This document shows, piece after piece, positions 18,447 through 26,591 of a stretch of 64,000 nt of DNA. A program made the translations under genes and the position numbers. The stretch is taken from contig NZ_CP014145.1 in NCBI RefSeq assembly GCF_001542775.1, positions 62,001-126,000 of the forward strand, written 5' to 3'. The stretch is from Microterricola viridarii. Lineage in GTDB: Bacteria; Actinomycetota; Actinomycetes; Actinomycetales; Microbacteriaceae. The notes below the pieces were generated by a model. That model worked only from the letters and a program-made list of their open reading frames with translations, was not told where the DNA came from and searched no databases. Numbering within the stretch: the stretch's first letter is position 1; each line of letters starts with the position of its first letter.

Positions 18447-19805
18447 ATGAAGCGCACAGAACAGCTACAGAGTCGGAACCTCACGGTGCCTTGGCGGAGC
18501 TTGACGCGCCGCCGCGGCCGAGCCGGGATCGGCGCGGGCCTGGCCATCGCCCTGGCCGCCACACTGGCCGTCGGGACTCCGGCCGCCGCAGCGGGCTTCC
18601 CCAGCTGGGAAGACGTACAAGCCTCCAAGGCCAACTCGGCCTCGGCACAACAGGCCGTCCAAAACATCCGCTCGCTCATCGTCGAGCTCGACGCCGCAGC
18701 AGAGGCCGCCCAGGCGGAGTCCAACAAGCGCAGCGAAGAACTGATCGTCGCCCAGAACCAGTTCGATGACGCCGCCCTGCGCGCCGCAGCTCTGCAGGAC
18801 CAGGCGGACGCCAGCAAGGCCACCGCCGACGCCGCTACGAAGCAGGCCGGCCTGCTCGCTGCCCAGCTGTACCGCTCCGGCGGAGGCGACCTCAGCGTCA
18901 ACCTGTTCCTCGACGGAAGCGCCGGCACGGCCGGCGGCGATGCCGCGGACGGCCTGCTGTCGCGCCTCGGCAGCATGAGCAAGATGGTCGAGCGCAGCAC
19001 AGACGTCTACGCGAGCGCACAGACCACGACGAACACGGCCGCCGCTCTCGGGGACCAGGCCGCGGTCGCCACCGCAGCCCGCGAGAAGCTGCGCATCGTG
19101 GCAGAAGGCGCGCTGGCCGCAGCCGTCTCTGCCCAGCAGGCCGCGGATGCCGCCCTGCAGGAATCCCAGGACCGCAGCGTCGTGCTTGACGCCCAGTTGG
19201 CCTTCATGCTCGACGAGCAGGCCAAGACCACCGCGGGCTACGAAGAGGGTGAGCGCCAGCGCATCGCGGCCGAGAAGGCTGCAGCGGAGCAGCGCGCACG
19301 CGACGAGGCGGCAGCAGCCGGTGGTGGCGGCGGCGGAGGTGGCGGCGGAAGCGCCGGCCCCGGCCTCGGCGGCGGCTACATCCACAACGGCTGGGCCGTG
19401 CCGGCATCCGGTCGCATCACCGACAACTACGGGCCGCGTGCCGTGATCTGCGGCAGCGGCGGCTGCAGCAGCAACTTCCACCGGGGAACCGACATCGGAA
19501 CGGGCTGCTACTCGCCCATCTACGCCGCGTCGGCCGGCACCGTGGTGTACTCCGGCTGGAACGGCACCTACGGCAACTGGATCAAGATCGACCACGGCAA
19601 CGGCGTGAGCACCGGCTACGCGCACATTCGAGACGGCGGCCGCTTCGTCGGCGTCGGCGAGTGGGTGGAGGCCGGCCAGAACATCGCCAGTTCGGGGACG
19701 ACGGGTGCATCAGACGGGTGCCACCTGCACTTCGAGGCCTACGTCAATGGCAACCGCACAGACGCCGTGCCCTTCATGGCAGATCGAGGAGTTCCTCTTG
19801 GCTGA
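18447..19805 (+). CDS. secreted M23-family peptidoglycan endopeptidase with coiled-coil N-terminal half
   Basis: 452 residues. A signal peptide after LTRRRGRAGIGAG ends near TPAAAA (about 45); an Ala/Gln-rich coiled coil covers about 50-285; then a Gly-rich linker (293-310) and an M23 (LytM) domain. Zinc and catalytic motifs are present: HRGTDIG (about 346-352) and HLHFE (about 426-430). It should cleave peptide cross-links in the wall, with the coiled coil as a regulatory or localising part, as in PcsB/EnvC-like proteins. The ATG at 18447 has a GGGGAG site that sits unusually close; GTG at 18396 is an alternative. The stop overlaps the NlpC/P60 gene by 8 bases. The N-terminal half is related to that neighbour's. 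Confidence 0.88.
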   Translation: MKRTEQLQSRNLTVPWRSLTRRRGRAGIGAGLAIALAATLAVGTPAAAAGFPSWEDVQASKANSASAQQAVQNIRSLIVELDAAAEAAQAESNKRSEELIVAQNQFDDAALRAAALQDQADASKATADAATKQAGLLAAQLYRSGGGDLSVNLFLDGSAGTAGGDAADGLLSRLGSMSKMVERSTDVYASAQTTTNTAAALGDQAAVATAAREKLRIVAEGALAAAVSAQQAADAALQESQDRSVVLDAQLAFMLDEQAKTTAGYEEGERQRIAAEKAAAEQRARDEAAAAGGGGGGGGGGSAGPGLGGGYIHNGWAVPASGRITDNYGPRAVICGSGGCSSNFHRGTDIGTGCYSPIYAASAGTVVYSGWNGTYGNWIKIDHGNGVSTGYAHIRDGGRFVGVGEWVEAGQNIASSGTTGASDGCHLHFEAYVNGNRTDAVPFMADRGVPLG

Positions 19806-21144
19806 TCCACGCACCAGACCGCTCTCACGGGTCAAGCCCGCGACCATCTTCTCTGCCGTGACGATCGGGGCCGTCGCTGCATCTGTCGGCATGGTCGGCC
19901 CCGTCGTCGCCGCTCCCGACTACCCGTCGTGGAGCGACGTGCAGAACGCGAAGAACAACGAGGCCACCAAGAAGGCCGAGATCGCCAAGCTCACCGGCTT
20001 CCTCGACTCCCTCCGTGCCACCGCCGACGCCGCCATGCGGGAGTCGATGGTCGCAGCCGAGGCGTGGCGGGTGAACCAAGAGCAACTGACCGAGGCGACC
20101 GAGCGCGAGAAGTCACTGAAGTCGCAGCAGGCGACCGCGGCCAAGAAGGCCGAGACGTCGAAGATGCGGGCCGGACTCTTGGCCTCGCACCTGGCCCGCA
20201 GCGGCGGCCAGGACATGTCAATCAACCTGTTCCTGCAGGGCGACGGAGCCGACGACCTGTTGCGCCAGCTGGGCGCCGCCAGCAAGCTGAGCGCCCAGTC
20301 GCAGGAGATCTACAGCGACGCCATCCAGGACAGCAACACGGCAGCATCCCTCGCCGAGCAGGCCACCGCGGCCGCCACGGAGCGTCAGAGGCTCGCCGCA
20401 CTCGCGCAGACGAAGCTCGACGCGGCCAACGCCACGGCCCAGGTCGCCGTCAACGCCTACGACACCGAGCAGCGCAAGTCGGACGAGCTCTACGCCCAGC
20501 TCGCGCTGCTGCGCGACAGCACCGCCGAGCTGGAGCGCGCCCGCATCGAGGGTGAGCGCGCGGAGGAAGCGGCGAACAACCCGCCGCCCGTCGTGCCCCC
20601 GATCACGCCCCCGGCCGGTGGCGGAACCGGCGGTGGCTCGACGCCCAAGCCGACGACGCCTCCGACCACGCCGACGACCCCGCCGGTCACCCCTCCGGTG
20701 AAGCCTCCGGTCACGCCGCCGGTCGATCCGCCCGTTGTGCCGCCGGTCACACCGCCGACCAACGCCAGCGCGGTCGAGCAGGCCATCTCCTTTGCCCAGG
20801 CGCAGCTCGGCAAGCGCTACCAGCTCGGCGGCGCTGGCCCTGACGTCTGGGACTGCTCCGGGCTCACTATGAAGGCCTACGGCTCCGCCGGCGTCGGCAT
20901 CGGCTCGCACGGGGCGACCGCCCAGTACGTCACGATGCGCAACCAGAACAAGCTCGTGCCGTTCAGCGATCGCCAGCGCGGCGACCTGATCTTCTGGGAG
21001 GATGGCCCGGGCGACGTCTACCACGTGGCCATTTACCTCGGCAACGGCCGCATCCTCGAGGCACCGAACGAGAATGCGCCGGTGCGCGAGTACTTCATCT
21101 GGGGCATGGGCGACGTGATGTCTTACGTGGGGCGCCCGAGCTAG
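19798..21144 (+). CDS. secreted NlpC/P60 peptidoglycan endopeptidase with coiled-coil N-terminal half
   Basis: 448 residues from TTG at 19798, chosen for the GAGGAG site 7 bases upstream; the longer open frame is out-of-frame shadow of the M23 gene. Signal peptide to about residue 40 (ends VVAAPDYPSW), a coiled-coil region (about 45-260), a Pro/Thr-rich linker (about 263-322) and an NlpC/P60 domain. The catalytic Cys is in WDCSGLTMKAYG (about 351) and the His in YHVAIYLG (about 408). It cuts D-Glu to diamino acid bonds in stem peptides. The segments PSWSDVQNAK and LLASHLARSGGQDMSINLFL mirror the M23 neighbour, so the pair arose by duplication with catalytic-domain exchange. Two hairpins follow. 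Confidence 0.9.
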   Translation: MADPRTRPLSRVKPATIFSAVTIGAVAASVGMVGPVVAAPDYPSWSDVQNAKNNEATKKAEIAKLTGFLDSLRATADAAMRESMVAAEAWRVNQEQLTEATEREKSLKSQQATAAKKAETSKMRAGLLASHLARSGGQDMSINLFLQGDGADDLLRQLGAASKLSAQSQEIYSDAIQDSNTAASLAEQATAAATERQRLAALAQTKLDAANATAQVAVNAYDTEQRKSDELYAQLALLRDSTAELERARIEGERAEEAANNPPPVVPPITPPAGGGTGGGSTPKPTTPPTTPTTPPVTPPVKPPVTPPVDPPVVPPVTPPTNASAVEQAISFAQAQLGKRYQLGGAGPDVWDCSGLTMKAYGSAGVGIGSHGATAQYVTMRNQNKLVPFSDRQRGDLIFWEDGPGDVYHVAIYLGNGRILEAPNENAPVREYFIWGMGDVMSYVGRPS

Positions 21145-21156
21145 TCTGCTGCGAAC

Positions 21157-21180
21157 GGGCGGATGCCGCGGCATCCGCCC
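21157..21180 (+). terminator. hairpin after the NlpC/P60 gene
   Basis: Perfect 11-base arms GGGCGGATGCC and complement around GC, 12 bases after the NlpC/P60 stop, with no T run. It may act as a processing stem together with the next hairpin. Confidence 0.45.
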
Positions 21181-21192
21181 GCAACGCAAACG

Positions 21193-21226
21193 CAGAAGGG
21201 GCACGCCGTGTGGCGTGCCCCTTCTG
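21193..21226. terminator. bidirectional terminator between NlpC/P60 and ppa
   Basis: Perfect 15-base arms CAGAAGGGGCACGCC and complement around GTGT, located between convergent genes. There is no long T run on either side, but stem strength and position fit a shared terminator. Confidence 0.75.
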
Positions 21227-21254
21227 TGTGAAACCGTGTTGCTTCAAGCCGTGA

Positions 21255-21740
21255 CTAGTGGCCGGGGAAGGCGACGATTCCGGCCTCGATGATCGCGGTG
21301 GCCTCTGCGGCGTCGCCCCAGCCCTCGGTCTTGACCCACTTGCCGGGCTCGAGGTCCTTGTAGTGCTCGAAGAAGTGCTCGATCTCCTTGCGCTGGAACT
21401 CGGGGATGTCGGTGACGTCCTGGATGTGGTTCCAGCGGGGGTCGCCGGCCGGAACGGCGATGACCTTGGCGTCGCTGCCGCCGTCATCGGTCATGTTGAA
21501 CACGCCGACGGGGCGCACCTTGACGCCGACGCCCGGGAAGAGCGGGTAGTCGAGCAGCACGAGCACGTCGACAGGGTCGCCGTCCAGGCCCAGCGTGTTC
21601 TCGAAGTAGCCATAGTCGGTGGGGTAGACGAAGGTCGTGTAGAGCACGCGGTCGAGGAAGACGCGACCGGTCTCGTGGTCGACCTCGTACTTGTTTCGGC
21701 TTCCCTTGGGAATCTCAATGACGGCGAGGTACTCAGCCAT
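21255..21740 (-). CDS. ppa: inorganic pyrophosphatase
   Basis: 161-residue family I soluble pyrophosphatase, hydrolysing the PPi made in biosynthesis to phosphate. The active-site block is intact: [16 protein letters not shown] near the N-terminus, then [14 protein letters not shown] and the signature [10 protein letters not shown] with the metal-binding aspartates (about residues 54-65). Length is normal for actinobacterial enzymes. The ATG at 21740 is followed by [13 protein letters not shown]. It is divergent from tilS and convergent with the NlpC/P60 gene, so it is probably monocistronic. Confidence 0.97.
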   Translation of the reverse strand: MAEYLAVIEIPKGSRNKYEVDHETGRVFLDRVLYTTFVYPTDYGYFENTLGLDGDPVDVLVLLDYPLFPGVGVKVRPVGVFNMTDDGGSDAKVIAVPAGDPRWNHIQDVTDIPEFQRKEIEHFFEHYKDLEPGKWVKTEGWGDAAEATAIIEAGIVAFPGH

Positions 21741-21822
21741 GGTGGGGTCTCCTTGAATCCATGAAATGGGTGCGTATGCAGCGCAAACCCCGAGTGGGGA
21801 AAGTCCGGAATAAGGTTACTTG

Positions 21823-22857
21823 ATGGATTCTCTGCGCCGACCCCGTTTGACCCCGGTCATTGCCGACGTGCGCCGGGCCGTGCGTGGGGCGCTGACCAGC
21901 CCTTCTGAGCTGCTGCCTGAGACGCCGACAGCGACACCTGCGGATGTCGCCGACGCCCCGCTCCTGCTGGTCGCGCTCAGCGGCGGCGCCGACTCGCTGG
22001 CGCTGGCCGCGGCGACCGCGTTCGAGGCGCCACGGGCCGGGCTGCGGGCCGGCGCCGTGATCGTCGACCACGGCCTGCAGGACGGCTCGGCGGAGGTCGC
22101 CGCCCGAGCGGCCGAGCAGGCGCGCGAGCTCGGCCTCGAGCCCGTGCTCGTCGTGGCGGTCGCTGTCGGGGTTGACGGTGGCATGGAGGCTGCTGCGCGT
22201 GCCGCCCGCTACGGTGCGCTCGAGCGGGTGCTCGCCGAGACCGGCGCCCGCGGCATCCTGCTCGGCCACACCCTCGACGACCAGGCTGAGACGGTCTTGC
22301 TCGGCCTGGCGCGCGGTTCGGGGCCGACCAGCCTGCACGGCATGGCGGCGCAGACCGGCCCGTACCTGCGCCCGTTGCTCGGTATCCGCCGGGCCGACAC
22401 CCTGCAGTTCTGCGCGGACTCTGGGCTGACGCCCTGGCACGACCCGCACAACACCGACCCCGCATACGCCAGGGTGCAGGTGCGCGAGACGGTGCTGCCG
22501 GTGCTGGAGGCCGAGCTCGGCCCCGGTGTCGCCGAGGCGCTGGCCCGCACCGCCGAGCAGCTGCGTGAAGATTCCGCCGCGCTCGACGAGATGGTGCTCG
22601 AGTTCATCGAGGAGATCTGCGAGCCGGCCGAGGCCGGCATCGCCGTCTCGGTCGCCGCGCTGGCCGCCAACCCGGCGGCCCTGCGGCAGCGCGTCATCCG
22701 CTTCGTGGTGCACAGCGAGTTCGGCGTCACCCTGGAACGGGTGCACACACTGGCCATCGCGCGGCTGGTCACCGACTGGCACGGTCAGAAAGCTCTCAAC
22801 GTGCCAGGCGTTAGGGTTGAGAGGAGCGCTGGGCTGCTCGTCTTCACGGCTGCCTAG
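21823..22857 (+). CDS. tilS: tRNA(Ile)-lysidine synthetase
   Basis: 344 residues. It modifies C34 of the tRNA-Ile with CAT anticodon to lysidine, switching its decoding to AUA. The PP-loop ATP-pyrophosphatase motif SGGADSLALAAA lies near residues 50-61, with IVDHGLQDGS, the GHTLDDQAETVLLGLARGSG block and PYLRPLLGIRRADT following. The C-terminal part is the helical N-terminal-TilS-linked domain used in Actinobacteria; there is no extra C-terminal domain. ATG at 21823 with an AAGG site; TTG one codon earlier is possible. Followed by hpt, as is common (tilS-hpt-ftsH order). Confidence 0.95.
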   Translation: MDSLRRPRLTPVIADVRRAVRGALTSPSELLPETPTATPADVADAPLLLVALSGGADSLALAAATAFEAPRAGLRAGAVIVDHGLQDGSAEVAARAAEQARELGLEPVLVVAVAVGVDGGMEAAARAARYGALERVLAETGARGILLGHTLDDQAETVLLGLARGSGPTSLHGMAAQTGPYLRPLLGIRRADTLQFCADSGLTPWHDPHNTDPAYARVQVRETVLPVLEAELGPGVAEALARTAEQLREDSAALDEMVLEFIEEICEPAEAGIAVSVAALAANPAALRQRVIRFVVHSEFGVTLERVHTLAIARLVTDWHGQKALNVPGVRVERSAGLLVFTAA

Positions 22858-22944
22858 CCCCAGTTGCAGCACCTCCCAACTACTCCCCGCAAGACAGAGC
22901 AGCAGGGCCTCGGCGCAGCCGATGCCGGAACGGATCGAACGTCC

Positions 22945-23496
22945 ATGGAATCGCAAAACATCGCCGGTGACCTCGAGGAAATCCTGCTGACCGAGGAACA
23001 GATCCACGGTCGTCTGGCCGAGATGGCTCGCCAGATCGAGACCGACTACGCCGGCGAGAACGTGCTCCTGGTCGGCGTGCTGAAGGGCGCCGTCATGGTC
23101 ATGGCCGACCTCGCCCGCGAGCTGAACATGCAGGTGACGATGGACTGGATGGCCGTCTCCTCGTACGGCTCCGGCACCACCTCCAGCGGCGTCGTGCGCA
23201 TCCTGAAGGACCTCGACAGTGACCTGACCGGGCGCAAGGTGCTCATCGTCGAGGACATCATCGACTCCGGCCTGACGCTCAGCTGGCTGATCGCCAACCT
23301 CAAGTCGCGCGGCCCGGCCTCGGTCGAGATCTGCGCGCTGCTCCGCAAGCCGGAGGCGGCCCGCGTCGACATCGACGTCAAGTACCTCGGCTTCGACATC
23401 CCGAACAAGTTCGTCGTCGGCTACGGCCTGGACTACAACGAGATGTACCGCAACCTGCGCAGCGTCGGCATCCTCGCCCCGCACGTCTACAGCTAG
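22945..23496 (+). CDS. hpt: hypoxanthine phosphoribosyltransferase
   Basis: 183 residues. Purine salvage enzyme converting hypoxanthine or guanine and PRPP to IMP or GMP. The PRPP-binding signature VLIVEDIIDSGLTLSWL is at about residues 99-115; LVGVLKGAVMVMADLAR and SSYGSGTTSSG match the PPi and flexible loops; FVVGYGLDYNE and YRNLRSVGIL complete the family. The ATG at 22945 is chosen because MESQNIAGDLEEILLTEEQI aligns with family starts; the open frame runs 27 codons further up. It follows tilS in the usual order and has a strong terminator at 23520. Confidence 0.96.
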   Translation: MESQNIAGDLEEILLTEEQIHGRLAEMARQIETDYAGENVLLVGVLKGAVMVMADLARELNMQVTMDWMAVSSYGSGTTSSGVVRILKDLDSDLTGRKVLIVEDIIDSGLTLSWLIANLKSRGPASVEICALLRKPEAARVDIDVKYLGFDIPNKFVVGYGLDYNEMYRNLRSVGILAPHVYS

Positions 23497-23519
23497 CCGT
23501 CGACAAGCTCGAGCTTCAC

Positions 23520-23562
23520 AAGGCTCCGGATGCCGCATCGCGCGGTGTCCGGAGCCTTTCTC
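23520..23562 (+). terminator. terminator of the tilS-hpt transcript
   Basis: Arms AAGGCTCCGGA and complement (23520-23530, 23548-23558) enclose a smaller GC stem, followed by TTCTCGTTCT. It starts 24 bases after the hpt stop. Confidence 0.8.
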
Positions 23563-23609
23563 GTTCTCTGGCTGCTGGGCCGCGTCCCGTCGGCTGCGCC
23601 CTACCTGTC

Positions 23610-23682
23610 GATTGAGCCCCGCCCGCTGATTGAGCCCCGCCCGTTGATTGAGCCCCGCCCGTTGATTGAGCTTGTCGAAATC
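23610..23682. repeat. 18-bp tandem repeat (three units) plus a related fourth copy
   Basis: Three 18-base units of the form GATTGAGCCCCGCCCGYT lie head to tail at 23610, 23628 and 23646. The next copy at 23664 switches after GATTGAGC to TTGTCGAAATC, the right end of the larger repeat family. The units look like a local amplification of that repeat's GATTGAGC half. Confidence 0.9.
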
Positions 23683-23696
23683 AGGTCCCGGCGAGG

Positions 23697-23840
23697 GGGT
23701 TCGACAGGCTCAACCAGCGGGTCGCCCGAGCTACAGGACGGGGTTTCGACAGGCTCAACCAGCGGGACACCCGACCAGCGGGACGGGAGTTTCGACAAGC
23801 TCAACCAGCGAGACACCCGCTGATTGAGCCTGTCGAAATC
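23697..23840. repeat. left block of TTTCGACAGGCTCAACC-type repeats with a hairpin
   Basis: Three copies of the repeat (cores at 23701, 23744 and 23790) lie 45-46 bases apart. The last is followed after seven bases by an inverted copy (23820-23840): TTTCGACAAGCTCAACCAGC pairs with GATTGAGCCTGTCGAAA-type sequence, making a stem of about 21 bases with two mismatches. The inverted copy touches the stop codon of the GIY-YIG gene. Confidence 0.9.
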
Positions 23841-23841
23841 A
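23812..23841. repeat. left copy of a perfect 30-bp direct repeat bounding the GIY-YIG gene
   Basis: The 30 bases starting GACACCCGCTGATTGAGCC and ending in GAAATCA are identical to 24406-24435. The two copies bracket 564 bases containing just the GIY-YIG gene and the 29-bp array. Confidence 0.9.
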
Positions 23842-24150
23842 CAGGACGCGATTGGGGTTGCGGGTGTCGCGTTGGCCTGCGCTGTGGCTGAGCTCCGGGA
23901 GCAGCGCGAAGTTCGCGCTAATGAGGGCTTCCCTCTTCGCCCGGCTCCAGCCCTGGATCTGTTTCTCACGAGCGTAGGCCTCGTCAACCCGCTCGTACTC
24001 CTCGTCGAAGGCGAGCGTGACCGGCATCCGCGCGCCGGTGTACGCGCTGCCGCGGCCGCTGAAATGCTGTTCGAGGCGCGCATCAAGGCTGCGTGTGTTG
24101 CCCACGTAGTAGCTGCCGTCTGCGCAGCAGAGTATGTAGACGTGTGCCAT
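23839..24150 (-). CDS. GIY-YIG nuclease family protein
   Basis: 103 residues, a single GIY-YIG domain (UrbC/YhbQ-type UPF0213 size class). The two tyrosine-containing strands appear as VYILCCADGSYYVGNT (GIY replaced by VYIL, YIG by YVG), followed by the catalytic Arg in LDARLEQHFSG, and EYERVDEAYAREKQIQGWSR with the metal-binding Glu region. The ATG at 24150 starts MAHVYIL as in relatives; the longer frame is repeat-derived. The stop overlaps the end of a repeat copy, and repeat arrays flank both sides. Small GIY-YIG proteins are often annotated as repair-like nucleases of unknown target; here a link with the repeats is inferred. Possible role in repeat mobility or maintenance. Confidence 0.85.
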   Translation of the reverse strand: MAHVYILCCADGSYYVGNTRSLDARLEQHFSGRGSAYTGARMPVTLAFDEEYERVDEAYAREKQIQGWSRAKREALISANFALLPELSHSAGQRDTRNPNRVL

Positions 24151-24267
24151 GGCGGCTTCCCTCCGGTCGATGGCTTGATCGTCTCGTTGCTGGGGTTTCG
24201 CGGGCGGTTGGGTGCGAGGCGTGTGGAGACCGGGGCCCGGGCGGGGCACTGTGGACAACAAGCAAGG

Positions 24268-24383
24268 TTTCGACAAGCTCAACCAGCGGGACGGGGTTTC
24301 GACAGGCTCAACCTGCGGGGTGGGGTTTCGACAGTCTCAACCAGCGGGGTGGGGTTTCGACAGGCTCAACCTGCGGACGCAGG
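24268..24383. repeat. 29-bp tandem array, four units
   Basis: TTTCGACAAGCTCAACC-type units begin at 24268, 24297, 24326 and 24355, exactly 29 bases apart, each with a few substitutions (AAG/AGG/AGT, CCAGC/CCTGC). There are no spacers, so this is a tandem array, not CRISPR. It lies 118 bases upstream of the GIY-YIG start. Confidence 0.9.
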
Positions 24384-24405
24384 TAGGGACGAGATCCTTC
24401 GATGT

Positions 24406-24435
24406 GACACCCGCTGATTGAGCCTGTCGAAATCA
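24406..24435. repeat. right copy of the 30-bp direct repeat bounding the GIY-YIG gene
   Basis: Identical to 23812-23841. It is followed by a partial second repeat half (CAACCAGCG, to 24442), so two repeat halves are fused here. Confidence 0.9.
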
Positions 24436-24567
24436 ACCAGCGCGGCGCGCTTTCGCGCCGCTGACCGGGGCTTGGGGCGCCCAACCGCCCAATTACCCCG
24501 CCACGCTGTGAGCCTTCAGCGAACATGCGGCAATCGTGCAGCGCGGTAGCGATAGCCTTGCAGCACC

Positions 24568-26583
24568 ATGAACGTCAAGAAGCTTCTTCGCGGTCCACTG
24601 CTCTACATCGTGCTCGCGGTCGTCGCCGTGTGGATCGGGTCGAGCCTGATCACCATGTCGGGATTCCGTCAGGTCTCCACGCAGGAAGGCCTGGCGTTCC
24701 TCAAGGACGGCAAGGTCGCCAGCGCCAAGATCGTCGACGGCGAACAGCGCGTCGACCTCACCCTGACCACCGCCGACCCCAAGCTCGGCGACCAGGTGCA
24801 GTTCTACTACGTGGCCCCGCGCGGGCCGGAGGTGGTTGACGCCGTGACCACGGCCAACCCGCCCAAGGGCTTCGACGACGAGGTCCCTCAGCCGAACTGG
24901 CTGCTCTCGCTGCTCGGCATCCTGCTGCCCGTTCTGCTCATCGGCCTGTTCTTCTGGTGGATGCTCTCCAGCATGCAGGGCGGCGGCAACAAGGTCATGC
25001 AGTTCGGCAAGTCCAAGGCCAAACTCGTCACCAAGGAGAGCCCGAAGGTCACCTTCGAGGACGTCGCAGGCGCCGACGAGGCGATCGAGGAACTCGAGGA
25101 GATCAAGGACTTCCTCAAGGACCCGGCCCGCTTCCAGGCTGTCGGCGCCCGGATCCCGAAGGGCGTGCTGCTCTACGGCCCTCCCGGAACCGGAAAGACC
25201 CTGCTCGCCCGCGCCGTCGCGGGTGAGGCCGGCGTGCCGTTCTACTCGATCTCCGGCTCGGACTTCGTCGAGATGTTCGTCGGTGTCGGCGCCAGCCGCG
25301 TGCGCGACCTGTTCCAGCAGGCCAAGGAGAACTCCCCGGCCATCATCTTCGTCGACGAGATCGACGCCGTCGGCCGCCACCGCGGCGCCGGCATGGGCGG
25401 CGGCCACGACGAGCGCGAGCAGACGCTCAACCAGCTGCTCGTCGAGATGGACGGCTTCGACCCCAAGGCGAACGTCATCCTGATCGCCGCGACGAACCGC
25501 CCCGACATCCTGGACCCGGCTCTGCTGCGCCCCGGCCGCTTCGACCGCCAGATCGGCGTTGACGCCCCCGACATGCTCGGCCGCAAGAAGATCCTCGAGG
25601 TGCACGGCAAGGGCAAGCCGCTCGCCAAGGGCGTCGACCTGGAGGTCGTCGCACGCAAGACACCCGGCTTCACCGGTGCCGACCTGGCCAACGTGCTGAA
25701 CGAGGCCGCGCTGCTCACCGCGCGCTCGCACGCACAGCTCATCGACAACCGTGCCCTCGACGAGGCCATCGACCGTGTGATGGCCGGCCCGCAGCGCCGC
25801 ACCCGCGTCATGCGCGACAAGGAGAAGCTGATCACCGCCTACCACGAGGGCGGCCACGCCGTCGCTGCCGCGGCGATGAACTACACCGACCCGGTCACCA
25901 AGATCACCATCCTGCCGCGCGGTCGCGCCCTGGGTTACACCATGGTCATGCCGCTCGAGGACAAGTACTCGGTCACCCGCAACGAGCTGCTCGACCAGCT
26001 CACCTACGCCATGGGCGGCCGCGTCGCCGAGGAGATGGTCTTCCACGACCCGACGACCGGAGCATCCAACGACATCGAGAAGGCCACCTCGACGGCCCGG
26101 AAGATGGTCACCGAGTACGGCATGAGCACCGACGTCGGCGCGGTCAAGCTCGGCCAGTCCAGTGGCGAGGTGTTCCTCGGCCGCGACATGGGCCACCAGC
26201 GCGACTACTCCGAGCGCATCGCCGAGCAGGTCGACAACGAGGTGCGCGCGCTCATCGAGCAGGCGCACGACGAGGCCTGGCAGGTGCTCAACGACAACCG
26301 CGACATCCTCGACCGGCTCGCCGCAGAGCTGCTGGAGAAGGAGACCCTCGACCACAACCAGATTGCCGAGATCTTCGCGGACGTGCGCAAGCTGCCGGAG
26401 CGCCCGCAGTGGCTCTCCAGCGACAAGCGCCCGATCTCCGAGCGACCGCCGATCGACTTCCCTGTGCTCACCTCTCCGGTGAACCCCGGGATCACCAGCG
26501 GCAGCGTGGAATCCAGCGAGGCAGGCACTGAGGCGCCGCCGGAGCGCGGGCCATCGGCGAACCCCCGCCCGGCCACGGCGTAG
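24568..26583 (+). CDS. ftsH: ATP-dependent zinc metalloprotease FtsH
   Basis: 671-residue membrane-anchored AAA+ protease degrading misfolded and regulatory membrane proteins. Two transmembrane helices (about 10-32 and 110-131) flank an extracytoplasmic domain. AAA module: Walker A GPPGTGKT (about 204), Walker [16 protein letters not shown], second region of homology [20 protein letters not shown]. Protease domain: zinc motif HEGGHA (about 427) with the downstream Asp/Glu ligand region. The C-terminus is a short acidic and Pro-rich tail. First gene of the folate operon: only 8 bases separate it from folE, a common actinobacterial arrangement. Confidence 0.97.
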   Translation: MNVKKLLRGPLLYIVLAVVAVWIGSSLITMSGFRQVSTQEGLAFLKDGKVASAKIVDGEQRVDLTLTTADPKLGDQVQFYYVAPRGPEVVDAVTTANPPKGFDDEVPQPNWLLSLLGILLPVLLIGLFFWWMLSSMQGGGNKVMQFGKSKAKLVTKESPKVTFEDVAGADEAIEELEEIKDFLKDPARFQAVGARIPKGVLLYGPPGTGKTLLARAVAGEAGVPFYSISGSDFVEMFVGVGASRVRDLFQQAKENSPAIIFVDEIDAVGRHRGAGMGGGHDEREQTLNQLLVEMDGFDPKANVILIAATNRPDILDPALLRPGRFDRQIGVDAPDMLGRKKILEVHGKGKPLAKGVDLEVVARKTPGFTGADLANVLNEAALLTARSHAQLIDNRALDEAIDRVMAGPQRRTRVMRDKEKLITAYHEGGHAVAAAAMNYTDPVTKITILPRGRALGYTMVMPLEDKYSVTRNELLDQLTYAMGGRVAEEMVFHDPTTGASNDIEKATSTARKMVTEYGMSTDVGAVKLGQSSGEVFLGRDMGHQRDYSERIAEQVDNEVRALIEQAHDEAWQVLNDNRDILDRLAAELLEKETLDHNQIAEIFADVRKLPERPQWLSSDKRPISERPPIDFPVLTSPVNPGITSGSVESSEAGTEAPPERGPSANPRPATA

Positions 26584-26591
26584 GCGCGCTC

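Noticed and set aside
21733..23538. 601-codon minus-strand frame over tilS and hpt
   Set aside because: It is the antisense shadow of two clearly recognised genes and has no family motifs.
24268..24383. CRISPR array
   Set aside because: Repeat units are contiguous with no spacers, and no cas genes are present.
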